DNA of 6,246 bases from Alistipes sp. (GCA_017391435.1 JAFOYS010000122.1:1-6246); one strand, 5' to 3'. Shown: positions 1 to 6,145, numbered from the stretch's first letter. A program made the numbers and translations. The notes: generated by a model from the letters alone, not told the origin.

Positions 1-176
1 AATGTTGCGCCCGCATCGGCACACATCTGCTTTACAATAAGCGCCGTACGGTAGAGTTCGTTCTGAGATACATCCTTCATCCGAAGTTGTATCCAGCGAC
101 AACCTCCATCAAGAGCCATCCTAACAGAGTCAAGGTAGGAGTAGCGAGCCGTAAAATGAGAGATAAACTGTATCAT
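1..176 (-). CDS. thiE: Thiamine phosphate synthase ThiE (5' part, runs off the window)
   Basis: The frame starts at ATG 176-174 and stays open for 58 codons to the window edge, so only the N-terminal quarter or so of a roughly 200-residue protein is present. ThiE couples hydroxymethylpyrimidine diphosphate with the thiazole phosphate to give thiamine phosphate in the cytoplasm. The translation begins MIQFISHFTARYSYLDSVRM and then has GGCRWIQLRMKD at about residues 24-35, the beta-strand motif that family members use at the first barrel strands (W-I-Q-L-R-x-K). It lies 24 nt downstream of thiS and is surely in the same operon under the same riboswitch. A purine-rich AAAGG sits just before the start, at rather short spacing. 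The identification rests on one strong motif plus the thiS neighbour. Other members of the operon (thiG, thiH, thiC) would be expected beyond the window. Confidence 0.9.
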   Translation of the reverse strand, partial: MIQFISHFTARYSYLDSVRMALDGGCRWIQLRMKDVSQNELYRTALIVKQMCADAGAT

Positions 177-200
177 AACCTTTGCTTTTTAGACTTTGCA

Positions 201-398
201 TTAACCGCCATAGACGGCTTTGATAATAACAATAGAGTCCCCCTCTGTAAGCACGGTCTGCTCCCAGAGTTGTCGAGAGATAATCTTACGGTTTACAGCA
301 ACGGCTATGCCTGCAGTCGAAATTTCCAGCTCAGAGATGAGCTCAGAGAGAGTTGTAGATACAAAAGATCCCTCTTTGTTGTTTACAGTAAGTCTCAT
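201..398 (-). CDS. thiS: Sulfur carrier protein ThiS
   Basis: A 65-residue ubiquitin-fold protein ending in VYGG. The C-terminal Gly-Gly is the group that ThiF adenylates and that becomes a thiocarboxylate, donating sulfur to ThiG for the thiazole ring of thiamine. Length, the MRLTVNNKE start, the central VAVNRKII strand and the TEGDSIVIIKAVYGG tail all fit ThiS. The frame is open further upstream to 440, but the ATG at 398 gives the normal family length, and the longer form would run into the riboswitch aptamer. It is the first gene of the operon, with thiE 24 nt downstream. The leader between aptamer and start is short (about 33 nt), so riboswitch control could act on transcription or on translation of this gene. 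There is no convincing Shine-Dalgarno sequence, as is common in Bacteroidota. Confidence 0.94.
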   Translation of the reverse strand: MRLTVNNKEGSFVSTTLSELISELEISTAGIAVAVNRKIISRQLWEQTVLTEGDSIVIIKAVYGG

Positions 399-399
399 A

Positions 400-412
400 A
401 TAGTAACACTAT
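400..412 (-). repeat. Small perfect inverted repeat just before the thiS start
   Basis: Arms ATAGT and ACTAT (400-404 and 408-412) flank a 3-nt loop, leaving one base before the ATG at 398. In the mRNA this would be a weak A/U-rich hairpin at the translation start. It could belong to the riboswitch expression platform or be chance in an A/T-rich leader. Confidence 0.35.
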
Positions 413-431
413 AAATACAAAGAGGGCTCAA

Positions 432-513
432 GCCGCGCAATCCTTTCGGTAGTACTAACTACATCAAGTTCAAGGGTATAATCTCAGCCTTACGCTCAGC
501 CCAACCACATAGC
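432..513 (-). ncRNA. TPP riboswitch (THI element) in the thiS leader
   Basis: The minus strand carries the diagnostic THI-box blocks in order: GGCTGAGA (489-482), ACCCTTGAAC (477-468) followed by TTGAT (467-463), a P5 hairpin GTAG/CTAC (462-459 with 452-449) and CGAAAGGA (448-441). The ACCC block can pair with GGG at about 502-500 to form P2. The ends are approximate: I set them by a wobble-rich P1 pairing of GCTATGTG (513-506) with TGCGCGGC (439-432), which has one mismatch. One departure from the usual block is TTGAAC-T-TGAT, where CCTGAT is commoner. Binding of thiamine diphosphate would repress the thiS-thiE operon. No classical terminator follows the aptamer, so the expression platform is not obvious; a small hairpin touching the thiS start is listed separately. 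Confidence 0.94.
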
Positions 514-557
514 TTCCCAATTTACAAGCCACCAACAAACCCAACCAGATTTAAAGG

Positions 558-591
558 CAAACATAAAATGTCCTATGCAGTTAAGGGCAAA
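558..591 (-). promoter_or_regulatory. Bacteroidetes-type promoter of the thiamine operon
   Basis: On the minus strand TATGTTTG (565-558) matches the Bacteroidetes -7 consensus TAnnTTTG exactly. TTTG at 591-588 lies 22 bp upstream, close to the usual -33 spacing. Transcription would begin near 550, giving a leader of about 150 nt that contains the whole TPP aptamer. The -33 element directly abuts the preceding operon's terminator. The prediction is from motif match only. Confidence 0.65.
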
Positions 592-638
592 AACAAAAGC
601 ACCCCTTTGCAGTATTTACTACAAAGGTAGTGCTTTTT
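588..638. terminator. Strong stem-loop terminator after the peroxidase gene
   Basis: Positions 595-602 pair perfectly with 630-637 (AAAAGCAC with GTGCTTTT). After a small internal loop, 604-609 pair with 622-627 (CCTTTG with CAAAGG), leaving a 12-nt loop. On the minus strand it is followed by a U-rich run (594-588), as expected for an intrinsic terminator of the ccsB-ccsA-peroxidase operon, whose last stop is at 662. The plus strand also continues T-rich, so it could act in both directions, though no plus-strand gene reads into it. The 399-661 gap therefore holds terminator, promoter and riboswitch and no further gene. Confidence 0.78.
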
Positions 639-661
639 AGATTTTTTACAAAGAAAATTGA

Positions 662-2026
662 CTATTTTTTCATATTGTCGTTTGTAAGCAGTGTGCCATT
701 GTGCTCGCCGGTAAGACTCTCAAGGAAGGCTACAATCTTCTCCTCCTCAGCGTCAGTGAACGATACACCAACCTGATATGTACCCATCTTGCAGACAGCC
801 TCCTTAAGCTCTGGCTCTGTTCCGTCGTGGAAGTATGGCGCAGTAAGAGCGACATTTCTCAGACCTGGAACCTTAAAGCGGTGGCGGTCACGCTCAAGTG
901 CGGTCTCCTTATTGCGGCCATTATCCTCAACAGTCAGCTCTGTACCTCTATCTGCAAAGTAGTCTGCATACTGACCCATCAGCTCATAAGACTCTCCACC
1001 AAGAATTGCTCCTACGTGGCAAGTCGCACAGTTATACTTTACAAACAGCTCATAACCCTCTTTCTGCTCCTCGGTAATTGCTGTAGCGTCGCCAAGCAAA
1101 TATTTATCAAAGGCTGAGTTAGGGGTAATAAGCGTACGCTCAAACTCTGCAATAGCGTCGGTAATGTTCTGCTCGCTCCAACCGTCTGGGTATACTGCCT
1201 TGAACTGCTTTGTAAGCGCCTTATCCTTTGCAAGCTTTGCAATAATCTGGTCAAAAGACTGGCATCCCATCTCTACAGGGTTGAGCGGTGGGCCTGCAGC
1301 CTGAAGCTCAAGGGTAGCAGCACGACCATCCCAGAACTGAACAAAGTTATATACTGCATTGTAAACAGTAGGAGCATTAACGCCACCAAACTGTCCACCA
1401 ACGCCCTCAGAGTACTGCTTGTTATCTACACCAGCGGTGTTCAGTCCGTGGCAAGATGCACAAGAGACAGTATTGTCAATCGAAAGGCGAGTGTCGTGGT
1501 AGAGAATGCGACCAAGCTCCACCTTAGCAGCATCTGTAGGTAGGCACTGAGCGATAGGACGGATAGGCTCACCTGCAAGGCCATCGTTATAGTACTGTGC
1601 GCGGAAATTGTCTGCCCAGCTATCAACAACAGCAGCCTTAGCCTTTGTCATCTGACTACCCCAATGTACAAGATAGTACTTTGCCATAGGCATATCTCCA
1701 TCAAGGGCAGCCTTCTCAACCTTTGCCACATCTACTACAGAGATCTTACCTCCATTTTTCAGTGCCTCGATCATTGGTGCAATATCAAACATCTTATAGC
1801 CCTCCTGGCTATCAGTCTTAACTACATCACCAATAACGGGGAATGACGAGTAGAACGGAAGCTTTGGCTCAGCGCTGTGACAGCTCAAGCAACCACCATC
1901 GTCTAAAATCTCAAGAAGCTGCGCCTCTGCAGGCAGCTCCTCTGAAGGTGCAGAGCAACTAATGCGATAGACAGCAAATAGAGCAGCTACTAACACCAAC
2001 GAACAATAAAGTAGTTTTTTCATCAT
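662..2026 (-). CDS. Three-haem cytochrome c peroxidase with N-terminal haem-binding domain
   Basis: This 454-residue periplasmic enzyme would reduce hydrogen peroxide to water with electrons from the respiratory chain. A hydrophobic segment at residues 4-20 exports or anchors it; C24 follows a poor lipobox (Arg at -3). Residues about 30-140 resemble the Haem_bd domain, with CLSCH at 46-50 and the MPMAKYY...W region at 112-137. The classic two-haem CcpA/MauG-type part follows, with CASCH at 189-193 and CATCH at 333-337. Family residues are visible: QFWDGRA (230-236), Q242 and E252 in the LQAAGP and NPVEMG motifs (active-site Gln and Glu), RFKVPGLRNV (383-392), PYFHDG (397-402) and M414, a likely axial ligand. 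The position of the usual distal His, 16 residues after the first CXXCH His of this part, is V209. It is the last gene of the operon, 21 nt after ccsA. MKK two nt-triplets in could be the true start. Single-haem donor or MauG-like chemistry is possible but less likely. Confidence 0.95.
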   Translation of the reverse strand: MMKKLLYCSLVLVAALFAVYRISCSAPSEELPAEAQLLEILDDGGCLSCHSAEPKLPFYSSFPVIGDVVKTDSQEGYKMFDIAPMIEALKNGGKISVVDVAKVEKAALDGDMPMAKYYLVHWGSQMTKAKAAVVDSWADNFRAQYYNDGLAGEPIRPIAQCLPTDAAKVELGRILYHDTRLSIDNTVSCASCHGLNTAGVDNKQYSEGVGGQFGGVNAPTVYNAVYNFVQFWDGRAATLELQAAGPPLNPVEMGCQSFDQIIAKLAKDKALTKQFKAVYPDGWSEQNITDAIAEFERTLITPNSAFDKYLLGDATAITEEQKEGYELFVKYNCATCHVGAILGGESYELMGQYADYFADRGTELTVEDNGRNKETALERDRHRFKVPGLRNVALTAPYFHDGTEPELKEAVCKMGTYQVGVSFTDAEEEKIVAFLESLTGEHNGTLLTNDNMKK

Positions 2027-2047
2027 AACTGTTTGGTTTTAGGTTAT

Positions 2048-2824
2048 TTATCTATTATATGTATGAACACTCTGTTTTGCAGATGGTAGGTAATTTACGC
2101 CATACCAACACATCTGCAACGATAGGAAGGCGACAACAATAACGGCACACACCACAGCCCTACTGCCCCTCTTTAGTCTTAAAAGATGTATAGATAGCAG
2201 ATATATAAGCCAAGTGGCAGCCGCCCAACTCTCCTTTGCATCCCAGCTCCAATAGTCGCCCCACGCCTGCTTTGCCCAAAGTGCACCGGTAAGCATTCCC
2301 ACAGTAAGAAAGGCCACCCCGCCATAGAGCAGACTCTCAACCGCATTATCTACACGCTGACGACCAAAGAGCGAGTAGACAGAGAGCAGTGTCGCGCAAC
2401 CAAGCAGCGCATAGGAGAACATATATATAGCCACGTGAGGTATAAACCACACACTCTGCAGTGCCGGCATCAGCGTAGCATCGTGAATCTCTGGCTTAAA
2501 GCAGTTTACAGCCATAAAGACCGTTGCAAGCATCGTAGCAAAGCTCGGCACCCAACGGTATCCCCAGCGCTGATAAGTAAAGGCGCCCGAGATAAATAGG
2601 AAGAGGCTATACCAGAGTCTTGTCTCGCCCATAGTTCGCATAGGCGGACGGTCAAGAGCAATCCACAGTCCGGCGACAAACACCATTATCACCGCTGTAG
2701 AGACCCACATACAACACACCGCAACTCTACTACGCAGAGAGCTTCTAAATGCCGCTACGGAGCCAACCACGCCGACAAGCGCCGCCACAATGGCAAAAAC
2801 GGGAAATATTGTCCAACCTATCAT
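2048..2824 (-). CDS. ccsA: Cytochrome c biogenesis protein CcsA (System II haem handling)
   Basis: A 258-residue, multi-membrane-span protein of the CcsA/ResC family, which with CcsB moves haem across the membrane and attaches it to CXXCH motifs of exported apocytochromes. The signature WWD region is clear: WAKQAWGDYWSWDAKESW at residues 183-200. Candidate haem-ligand histidines are H130 (VWFIPHVAIYMFSYA), H213 (IYLLSIHLL) and H254 near the end. The early segment PPMRTMGETRLWYSLFLF (60-77) is also typical. Hydrophobic spans lie at about 6-26, 36-54, 69-83, 93-108, 127-151, 164-180, 201-216 and 221-238. The start overlaps the ccsB stop in an ATGA, implying translational coupling. The peroxidase 21 nt downstream carries three CXXCH sites and is the obvious client. 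Confidence 0.94.
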   Translation of the reverse strand: MIGWTIFPVFAIVAALVGVVGSVAAFRSSLRSRVAVCCMWVSTAVIMVFVAGLWIALDRPPMRTMGETRLWYSLFLFISGAFTYQRWGYRWVPSFATMLATVFMAVNCFKPEIHDATLMPALQSVWFIPHVAIYMFSYALLGCATLLSVYSLFGRQRVDNAVESLLYGGVAFLTVGMLTGALWAKQAWGDYWSWDAKESWAAATWLIYLLSIHLLRLKRGSRAVVCAVIVVAFLSLQMCWYGVNYLPSAKQSVHTYNR

Positions 2825-3648
2825 CGCTTAGCTCCTCCCAAAAACATTAATAGTGCACCTACAATCAGCATTACAATACCCACAACCATCACTGCTCGCC
2901 ACGGCTGATAGACAATCTGAACAACAAGGCGTGTAGCTGCATCATTGCGCTCAAAGTTCATCAGATATATACTTTGTGCAAAACTGACATTGTACGGATC
3001 ATTAACCTCAAGCGTTACGGGATTGCCATCTACCTCTATATCTGCTCGATACTGCTCTGGCACACCAGCCTCATTGTACTGAACATCAAACTCTGCAAGG
3101 CGAAGGGTATAGTCTAACTTTTTTGCCGTACCATCTATATATATAGCTTGCTGTCGTGGTGTATCGTCTACAATCATACGAAGCTCCTGATAGTCTGCCG
3201 CACCCCAAAAGCCAGCCACAAGTGCAAGCAGCAGACCTAAGTGACTCACTAAAAAGCGCCAGCGAACTGTCCCCTGAACTCTCCAACCACGCAGAGTGAC
3301 CATAGCCACTACACTCATCACATAGAGCACCATCAGCACAAAAATATAACTCTGCGTAGCAGGCTCGCTCTGCAAACCTACAACAAGACAACCAATAGCT
3401 GCAAAGACTATAGCCGAGACAGTAGCCTGAGCTGAGAGCAGATAACGAGCAATAACATTTTTAGACCTCGCCCTATATAACTCCACCACAGCTATAAGCC
3501 ATAGCACCATCAGTATAAGATTCATCGGAAAGGCAAAAAACTCTATCGGCAGAGCGCCTACAGTAGCCTCCAATAGCCACGAGACAACCCCTGCCACTAA
3601 AACAAGCAGCACGGTTGTGACGGTATATCTGCTAATGGATATCTGCAT
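2821..3648 (-). CDS. ccsB: Cytochrome c biogenesis protein CcsB/ResB-like
   Basis: A 275-residue ResB-family partner of CcsA. Hydrophobic spans lie at about 9-25, 40-56, 73-91, 100-118 and 131-149, then a periplasmic domain at about 150-245, then a final span at 250-270. This matches the ResB plan of a membrane core, an extracytoplasmic domain and a last helix. H136 (FLVSHLGLLLALVAGFWG) and the ending QIVYQPWRAVMVVGI...GALLMFLGG are recognisable family features. The protein is shorter than Gram-positive ResB but similar to compact Bacteroidales versions, as I recall them. It is the first gene of the operon, has its own promoter and a purine-rich AGAGG 4 nt before the start, and overlaps ccsA by 4 nt. 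In many Bacteroidales such pairs follow nrfHA; no nitrite reductase is present here. Confidence 0.86.
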   Translation of the reverse strand: MQISISRYTVTTVLLVLVAGVVSWLLEATVGALPIEFFAFPMNLILMVLWLIAVVELYRARSKNVIARYLLSAQATVSAIVFAAIGCLVVGLQSEPATQSYIFVLMVLYVMSVVAMVTLRGWRVQGTVRWRFLVSHLGLLLALVAGFWGAADYQELRMIVDDTPRQQAIYIDGTAKKLDYTLRLAEFDVQYNEAGVPEQYRADIEVDGNPVTLEVNDPYNVSFAQSIYLMNFERNDAATRLVVQIVYQPWRAVMVVGIVMLIVGALLMFLGGAKR

Positions 3649-3665
3649 AATGCCTCTTTTTTGTG

Positions 3666-3697
3666 TAAAGATAACAGATTTCTATATTATCTCCAAA
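3666..3697 (-). promoter_or_regulatory. Bacteroidetes-type promoter of the ccsB-ccsA-peroxidase operon
   Basis: On the minus strand TTTG (3697-3694) and TATCTTTA (3673-3666) are separated by 20 bp, close to the Bacteroidetes -33/-7 arrangement (TTTG, TAnnTTTG). The leader to the ccsB start at 3648 would be only about 10-15 nt. An A8/T7 tract pair (3695-3714) overlaps and lies just upstream of the -33 element and may add curvature. Motif-based only, but the fit is good. Confidence 0.72.
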
Positions 3698-3726
3698 AAA
3701 AAGTGGATTTTTTTGCAAAATTATAT

Positions 3727-3774
3727 CTACTACACTACATCTTCTGTTGAAATTTAGCCCTGAAAGTGTAGCAG
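3727..3774. repeat. Imperfect inverted repeat upstream of the ccsB promoter
   Basis: Arms CTACTACACT (3727-3736) and AGTGTAGCAG (3765-3774) pair at 9 of 10 positions around a 28-nt spacer. The repeat lies 28 nt after the response regulator stop and about 30 bp upstream of the -33 element. It could be an operator for an activator or a stem in the 3' end of the regulator transcript. The sequence after it on the minus strand is only weakly T-rich, so it is a poor intrinsic terminator. Confidence 0.5.
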
Positions 3775-3801
3775 CGAAACTTAGATTAGCCCCACCAGAT
3801 G

Positions 3802-4410
3802 TTATGACAAAATCTTAAGTTTTGTAACTGCGTGGACGACAAGACTGGCAGTGTTATTACACCCCGTCTTCTCAAGGATACGAGCACGGTGGGCATCAAC
3901 CGTGCGTTTAGAGATATTTAGTTGCTCGGCAATTTGTGGAGTAGAGAGACCCTTACAGATACAGGTAAGAACTGCTAACTCACGCTCGGTCAGTTCATCA
4001 GCGCCCGAGAGAGAGGCTGGGCTCTGGTAATAAGGAATATACTCCTCTCCGCGAACTACGGCATTTATAGCTTCACAGACAATATGTATATCAGAGTCCT
4101 TATTGATAAAACCCTTAACACCGGCAGAGACCATCTGCTGTATATACTGCTGCTCGCCGAACATAGTCAGCGCAACGACCTTAAGCTCGGGACGCTGTTG
4201 CAGAGCCAAAACAGTCGCCGTCTTGCCATCCATATTTGGCATTGAGATATCCATCAGAACCACATCAACATCTAACCGAGGCAAGGCGGCAATAAACTCT
4301 GAACCATCAGAATAGTCGCCAACTATCTGATAGTCGCTCATTGCAGAGAGCAAACCCTTGAGTCCATTGCGGAAGAGTGTATGGTCGTCAACAATAGCAA
4401 TTTTTACCAT
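3802..4410 (-). CDS. NarL/FixJ-type response regulator (LuxR-type HTH)
   Basis: A 202-residue two-domain cytoplasmic regulator. The receiver domain (about 1-120) has the acidic pocket D8/D9, phosphoacceptor D54 in VVLMDISMPNMDG, T82 and K104, all the residues needed for phosphorylation. A short linker leads to a LuxR-type helix-turn-helix (about 138-200): LTERELAVLTCICKGLST, then PQIAEQLNISKRTVDAHRAR, the recognition region. It starts 3 nt after the kinase stop, so the two are a cognate pair made from one mRNA. There is no sequence evidence for its targets. The neighbouring ccsB operon, with an inverted repeat before its promoter, is an inferred candidate, and autoregulation is equally possible. 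Confidence 0.95.
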   Translation of the reverse strand: MVKIAIVDDHTLFRNGLKGLLSAMSDYQIVGDYSDGSEFIAALPRLDVDVVLMDISMPNMDGKTATVLALQQRPELKVVALTMFGEQQYIQQMVSAGVKGFINKDSDIHIVCEAINAVVRGEEYIPYYQSPASLSGADELTERELAVLTCICKGLSTPQIAEQLNISKRTVDAHRARILEKTGCNNTASLVVHAVTKLKILS

Positions 4411-4413
4411 AAA

Positions 4414-5361
4414 TCAACTATTTACTTGCACCTGTGCAGTAGCTTTAAAGCCCATTCCCTTTGCGCTGTTAATAGTAAATGTTCCACCCAAAGAGCTAAT
4501 ACGCGATGAGATATTTGACAGTCCCATACCGCAGTCTGTAACCGTCTCTGGATCAAATCCGCGACCATTATCAGCATAGTTAAGTGTCAGCGTATTGTCC
4601 TGATATTCAAGATCTAACACTATATCGGTACAGCCAGAGTGTTTTAGAGAATTATTTATCAGCTCACAAATAACACGATAGACTATAACCTCCACATCGC
4701 CATCAAAGCGCTCTGTAGTAAGGGTTGTATTGAATCTTATTACAACGCCGTGCATAACCGACAATCGGGATGTAAAGTTCTCTACAGCCTGCGAGAGTCC
4801 AAAGTCCACAAGCACCTGCGGCGAGAGGTTATTTGATATCTCTCTTACAGAGCGCAGAGCCTGGTCCAGAATATAGATTGTATTGCTCAAAAGTTCGCGC
4901 TGCTGCTCTGAAAGACCATCCTGCGAGAGTGCCGAGAGAGACATCTTTGCCGATGAGAGCAGTGGGCCCATACCGTCGTGTAACTCCTTAGAGAAGTGCT
5001 GCTTTGAACGCTCCTCTGCACGCAACACCTCCGTCATAATACGACGATTGAACATCGCGCGCTGGCGGTCTACACGATCCAGATAGTTGACCAATCTATG
5101 TGCAAATAGCACTGCCACAGAGATACATATAGAGACCACCACACCAAGGACGATAGAGATATAGAGGCCTACCTGGTCGTTCTCAATACCGATAACCTCA
5201 AAATATCGCTCCACACCAATAAGCACAAAGCCTATGACACAGAGAATCCAAATGGCGCTATACTTTGTTCGCCTAACAAGACGGAGTGCATAGACTATGG
5301 CAACAAACTGGAGCATCAACGCCAGAATAACCACAATCTTAAGAGCAAGTGGGGTTCCCAT
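4414..5361 (-). CDS. Membrane sensor histidine kinase, HisKA_3 (NarX/DesK-like) type
   Basis: A 315-residue kinase. Three hydrophobic spans (about 6-26, 36-52, 66-88) precede the catalytic part. The basic loop RLVRRTK (27-33) should be cytoplasmic and the acidic ERYFEVIGIENDQ (51-63) outside, leaving almost no external sensor domain, so sensing is probably within the membrane or from inside. A coiled segment (about 90-125) leads to the HisKA_3 box FSKELHDGMGPLLS with phosphoacceptor H128. The ATPase domain shows the N box ELINNSLKHS (233-242), DNGRGF (264-269) and GMGLSNI (278-284). This pairing with a LuxR-type regulator is the norm for the family. It starts 16 nt after surE, with no promoter seen between them. 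Stimulus unknown. Confidence 0.94.
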   Translation of the reverse strand: MGTPLALKIVVILALMLQFVAIVYALRLVRRTKYSAIWILCVIGFVLIGVERYFEVIGIENDQVGLYISIVLGVVVSICISVAVLFAHRLVNYLDRVDRQRAMFNRRIMTEVLRAEERSKQHFSKELHDGMGPLLSSAKMSLSALSQDGLSEQQRELLSNTIYILDQALRSVREISNNLSPQVLVDFGLSQAVENFTSRLSVMHGVVIRFNTTLTTERFDGDVEVIVYRVICELINNSLKHSGCTDIVLDLEYQDNTLTLNYADNGRGFDPETVTDCGMGLSNISSRISSLGGTFTINSAKGMGFKATAQVQVNS

Positions 5362-5377
5362 AGTCGTAAAGTTTATC

Positions 5378-6145
5378 CTACTCCAAAATATCTGTCACAG
5401 CCTTAAGCTGAGCATACGATGTAAGGTCTACCTGTACAGGCACAACGGCTACATAGCCATTCTTAAGCGCCCACTCGTCAGTATCTGTAGCCTCTGGCTC
5501 AGCATTCTGGAAGCCACCGGTAAACCAATAGTAACTCTGGCCATACGGATCCTTACGCTCCAGAACATCGTCTACCCAGAAGCCCTTTGTCTGACGACAG
5601 ACCTTAATGCCCTTAATCTGATCAACTGGCAGTATAGGTATGTTTACATTGAGGCACAGAGGGCGTATATCGCTATCAATCACGCTCTTGGCAATCCTTA
5701 TTCCATACTCAACGCAAGCCTCAAAGTCTGCATCGGCGCTATGGTCAACATTAGACAGACCAATTGATGGCACACCGTAGAATGCCGACTCTATAGCCGC
5801 ACCCATAGTGCCCGAGTAGAGGAGGTTTGCCGCCGAGTTAGTTCCGTGGTTAACTCCAGAGATTGTCATATCAACCTTACGACCCTTCAAGAAGTAGTCA
5901 AAGGCGAATTTTACGCAATCTACAGGGGTACCATTGAGCGAGTAAATCTCACAATCCTCGCTCTTGCTGATTGTCTTGAGTCGCAGCGTGTCGCAGATGG
6001 TTATTGCCTGGCTCTTACCGCTCTGCACGGTATCTGGAGCCACAGCAATAACCTTTCCGAACTTACGCGCAACCTCAATTGCCGCCTGAAATCCCTTTGA
6101 CTGATAGCTATCGTCATTGGTCACAAAAATCAGTCTCTCATTCAT
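5378..6145 (-). CDS. surE: 5'/3'-nucleotidase SurE
   Basis: A 255-residue cytoplasmic phosphatase that dephosphorylates nucleoside monophosphates and, in some species, short polyphosphate; it is linked to stationary-phase and stress survival. Metal-binding motifs are intact: FVTNDD at 7-12 (D11, D12), the SGKSQAIT loop at 42-49 (S42), and SGVNHGTNSA at 96-105 (N99). NGTPVDCVKFA (71-81) and YSGTMGAAIESAFYGVPSIGLS (110-131) are also family hallmarks. Length is normal. The start ATG at 6145 puts the first strand at the expected distance; another ATG five bases downstream is out of frame. It follows an unidentified gene by 25 nt and precedes the kinase by 16 nt, so it seems to be co-transcribed with the two-component genes, an association I cannot explain from the sequence. 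Confidence 0.96.
   Translation of the reverse strand: MNERLIFVTNDDSYQSKGFQAAIEVARKFGKVIAVAPDTVQSGKSQAITICDTLRLKTISKSEDCEIYSLNGTPVDCVKFAFDYFLKGRKVDMTISGVNHGTNSAANLLYSGTMGAAIESAFYGVPSIGLSNVDHSADADFEACVEYGIRIAKSVIDSDIRPLCLNVNIPILPVDQIKGIKVCRQTKGFWVDDVLERKDPYGQSYYWFTGGFQNAEPEATDTDEWALKNGYVAVVPVQVDLTSYAQLKAVTDILE

Noticed and set aside
399..440. N-terminal extension of thiS by 14 residues
   Set aside because: It would start inside the riboswitch P1 region and make the protein longer than the family; the ATG at 398 fits family length.
87..452. Plus-strand open frame of 121 codons over thiE, thiS and the riboswitch leader
   Set aside because: It lies antisense to two recognisable genes and a structured RNA and resembles no known protein.
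701..1117. Plus-strand open frame of 138 codons inside the peroxidase gene
   Set aside because: It is antisense to a well-conserved enzyme region containing the third haem motif; its amino-acid composition (Leu/Cys-rich) looks like a mirror of the real frame.
1955..1957. C24 of the peroxidase as a lipoprotein attachment site
   Set aside because: The preceding residues (Tyr-Arg-Ile-Ser) put Arg at -3, which does not fit a lipobox; a signal peptide or membrane anchor is safer.
3135..3146. Short TATATA runs in ccsB (and in ccsA near 2420)
   Set aside because: They fall inside conserved coding sequence, encode ordinary Ile/Tyr codons and are too short to be a meaningful repeat.
3695..3714. A8 and T7 tracts as a hairpin terminator for the response regulator gene
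   Set aside because: The possible stem is all A-T with a 5-nt loop, and it overlaps the ccsB promoter; it is better seen as an A/T-rich promoter element.
5297..5767. Plus-strand open frame of 156 codons across the surE/kinase junction
   Set aside because: It runs antisense over two confident genes and has no recognisable domain or promoter.
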